Part shown: positions 63,201 to 64,000 of the stretch, in pieces
Layout: the number at the start of each line of letters is the position of its first letter
How positions within the stretch are numbered: the stretch's first letter is position 1
NCBI GenBank assembly: GCA_001643675.2
Contig: LSRY02000049.1
Coordinates: 248,001-312,000, forward strand
Origin: Monocercomonoides exilis
Lineage: Eukaryota > Preaxostyla > Oxymonadida > Polymastigidae
Direction: 5' to 3'
DNA: 64,000 nt
Made by a program: the position numbers and the translations under genes
The notes under the pieces: generated by a model
Databases searched by the model: none
What the model was told of the DNA's origin: nothing
The model's input: the letters and a program-made list of their open reading frames with translations, nothing else

Positions 63201-64000
63201 CTTTCTGAAAGTCGCGAGTTCTTCAACAAAATCGATGTCCATCTGCGATATGGAAACTCATTGTATTCAGACAGCAATGATACCATATTAGATAAATTGG
63301 TTACAACACAACTTGAAGGTACAAATTCTGAGTTGGATAAGGTTATGTTTGATCAGGCAACATGTTTACGAACTGACAACTCTGAATGCCCGCCCGACAG
63401 CTCTCGAAACTACCTCCTAACACATTCATTTTCAGGTCTTGATGCTCTTTTCCAAATATTCTTGTCGGATGTGCTTCATATTTCTCGTCTTCCTATTGCT
63501 CTTGTAAGTCCTTCATCTCCTCATTTCCTACGACTTTTCTCTATCGGAAACAATGATTTGTATACAGGAAGCATTCGCTATTCCAACACGCTGTTTCAAC
63601 ATGCCAATTCGTTTGTGGAGCAGGCAAAGCATCAGAACATCAACATCACCATTATCGATTTCAGTGTGTTTTTCGTTGTTGTATTGTTTCTTTTGGTACC
63701 ACTTAGAGGCTATTTCACCAACCTGAATAACCAAACGAGCTTGCTGAATAGTTTGATTCCAGAAATCAACCGAGAGGAGCTTCAGTGGAAAGATGTGTAC
63801 ATCACGCCATTTGCTCCTCTGAACTTTGGAAACAGACGAATTCTATCACTCATCTCTTCAACTGTGGAGTTGTGCGAAGACAAAGACGATTCTTCTTCCT
63901 CTGCAGCTCTCAAAGCAACTGCTGAAAATGTTGTGGCTACGATGCGCATCCAGTTCGACCGTGAAGCCGAATGGATGGCGCAATACGACTATGGAGACGA
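57250..64000 (+). CDS. tmcB: TmcB-like (tiny macrocysts protein B) multi-pass membrane protein, C-terminus off window
   Basis: Ten exons: 57250-57384, 57504-57617, 57687-57818, 57866-57948, 58005-58112, 58193-58346, 58437-58556, 58742-58823, 59005-59490 and 59677 to the window end. All phases agree. The N-terminal part has about eight membrane helices with family marks KSMRWLVQYYRLYVKIYLK, CCPSNPKGGGIFSRE and IIPFLYVKF-like segments. A helical-repeat region follows, with RYERLLIEYPNSSKVLYNYG and the acidic ENILSRAEEMEEEE motif that typifies TmcB-like proteins. Then come a basic patch, a membrane helix (YLLLLLLIFILVGGGFLASY, about 60720), an extracellular domain, another helix (61310-61380), a long Ser/Gln/Asn-rich cytoplasmic stretch and two more helices (about 62920 and 63655). 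In related proteins a PAS or cyclase-like domain may follow. The role is probably sensory or signalling (inference). The last donor (GTGTGC at 59491) fits the local splice consensus. Confidence 0.75.

Noticed and set aside
63505-63568. Possible intron (GTAAGT to ACAG) in the TmcB-like gene
   Set aside because: The segment is 64 bp and open in frame. Removing it would shift a frame that continues with good membrane-protein sequence.

Overview
The window is nuclear DNA of a protist. Genes carry many short spliceosomal introns (39-273 bp), coding runs of Ser, Asn and Glu are common, and AT-rich stretches full of repeats lie between gene blocks. A flagellar axoneme protein (CFAP57), a TmcB-like membrane protein, and beta-helix surface proteins ending in a transmembrane segment and a degenerate kinase-like domain together suggest an oxymonad/Preaxostyla flagellate of the Monocercomonoides/Blattamonas kind. 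This assignment is inference. TAA, TAG and TGA all terminate intact genes, so the standard code applies.

Left block (1-20 kb), dense and mostly on the minus strand: CFAP57 (C-terminus off the window), ribosomal protein L3 (complete, two exons), an unrecognised 964-residue protein (four exons), a divergent plus-strand membrane-anchored DUF4336-like protein (seven exons), and a casein-kinase-1-type kinase. The kinase domain is spread over seven small exons and continues into a roughly 1,900-residue low-complexity tail. Without intron reconstruction this gene would be split in two.

Middle (20-38 kb), a graveyard of mobile and decayed sequence: a perfect 403-bp inverted repeat flanking a frameshifted fragment of a surface-protein gene, several plus-strand relics of low-complexity or coiled-coil genes, a decayed hAT transposase, a 1.7-kb palindromic element with 550-bp arms, and two kinds of MITE.

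38-48 kb: one very large GC-rich surface-protein gene (about 3,290 codons; signal peptide, beta-helix ectodomain, transmembrane segment, pseudokinase), broken by three single-base deletions. 48-52 kb: nested foldback elements and MITEs. One MITE is inserted inside another with a visible 4-bp target duplication.

Right block (52.7-64 kb): an unrecognised coiled-coil protein, then an auxin-efflux-carrier-type transporter and a TmcB-like multi-exon gene that diverge from start codons only 55 bp apart. The TmcB-like gene runs off the window. Exon joins were derived by hand from GT/AG signals, phase continuity and family alignment from memory. No search was run.
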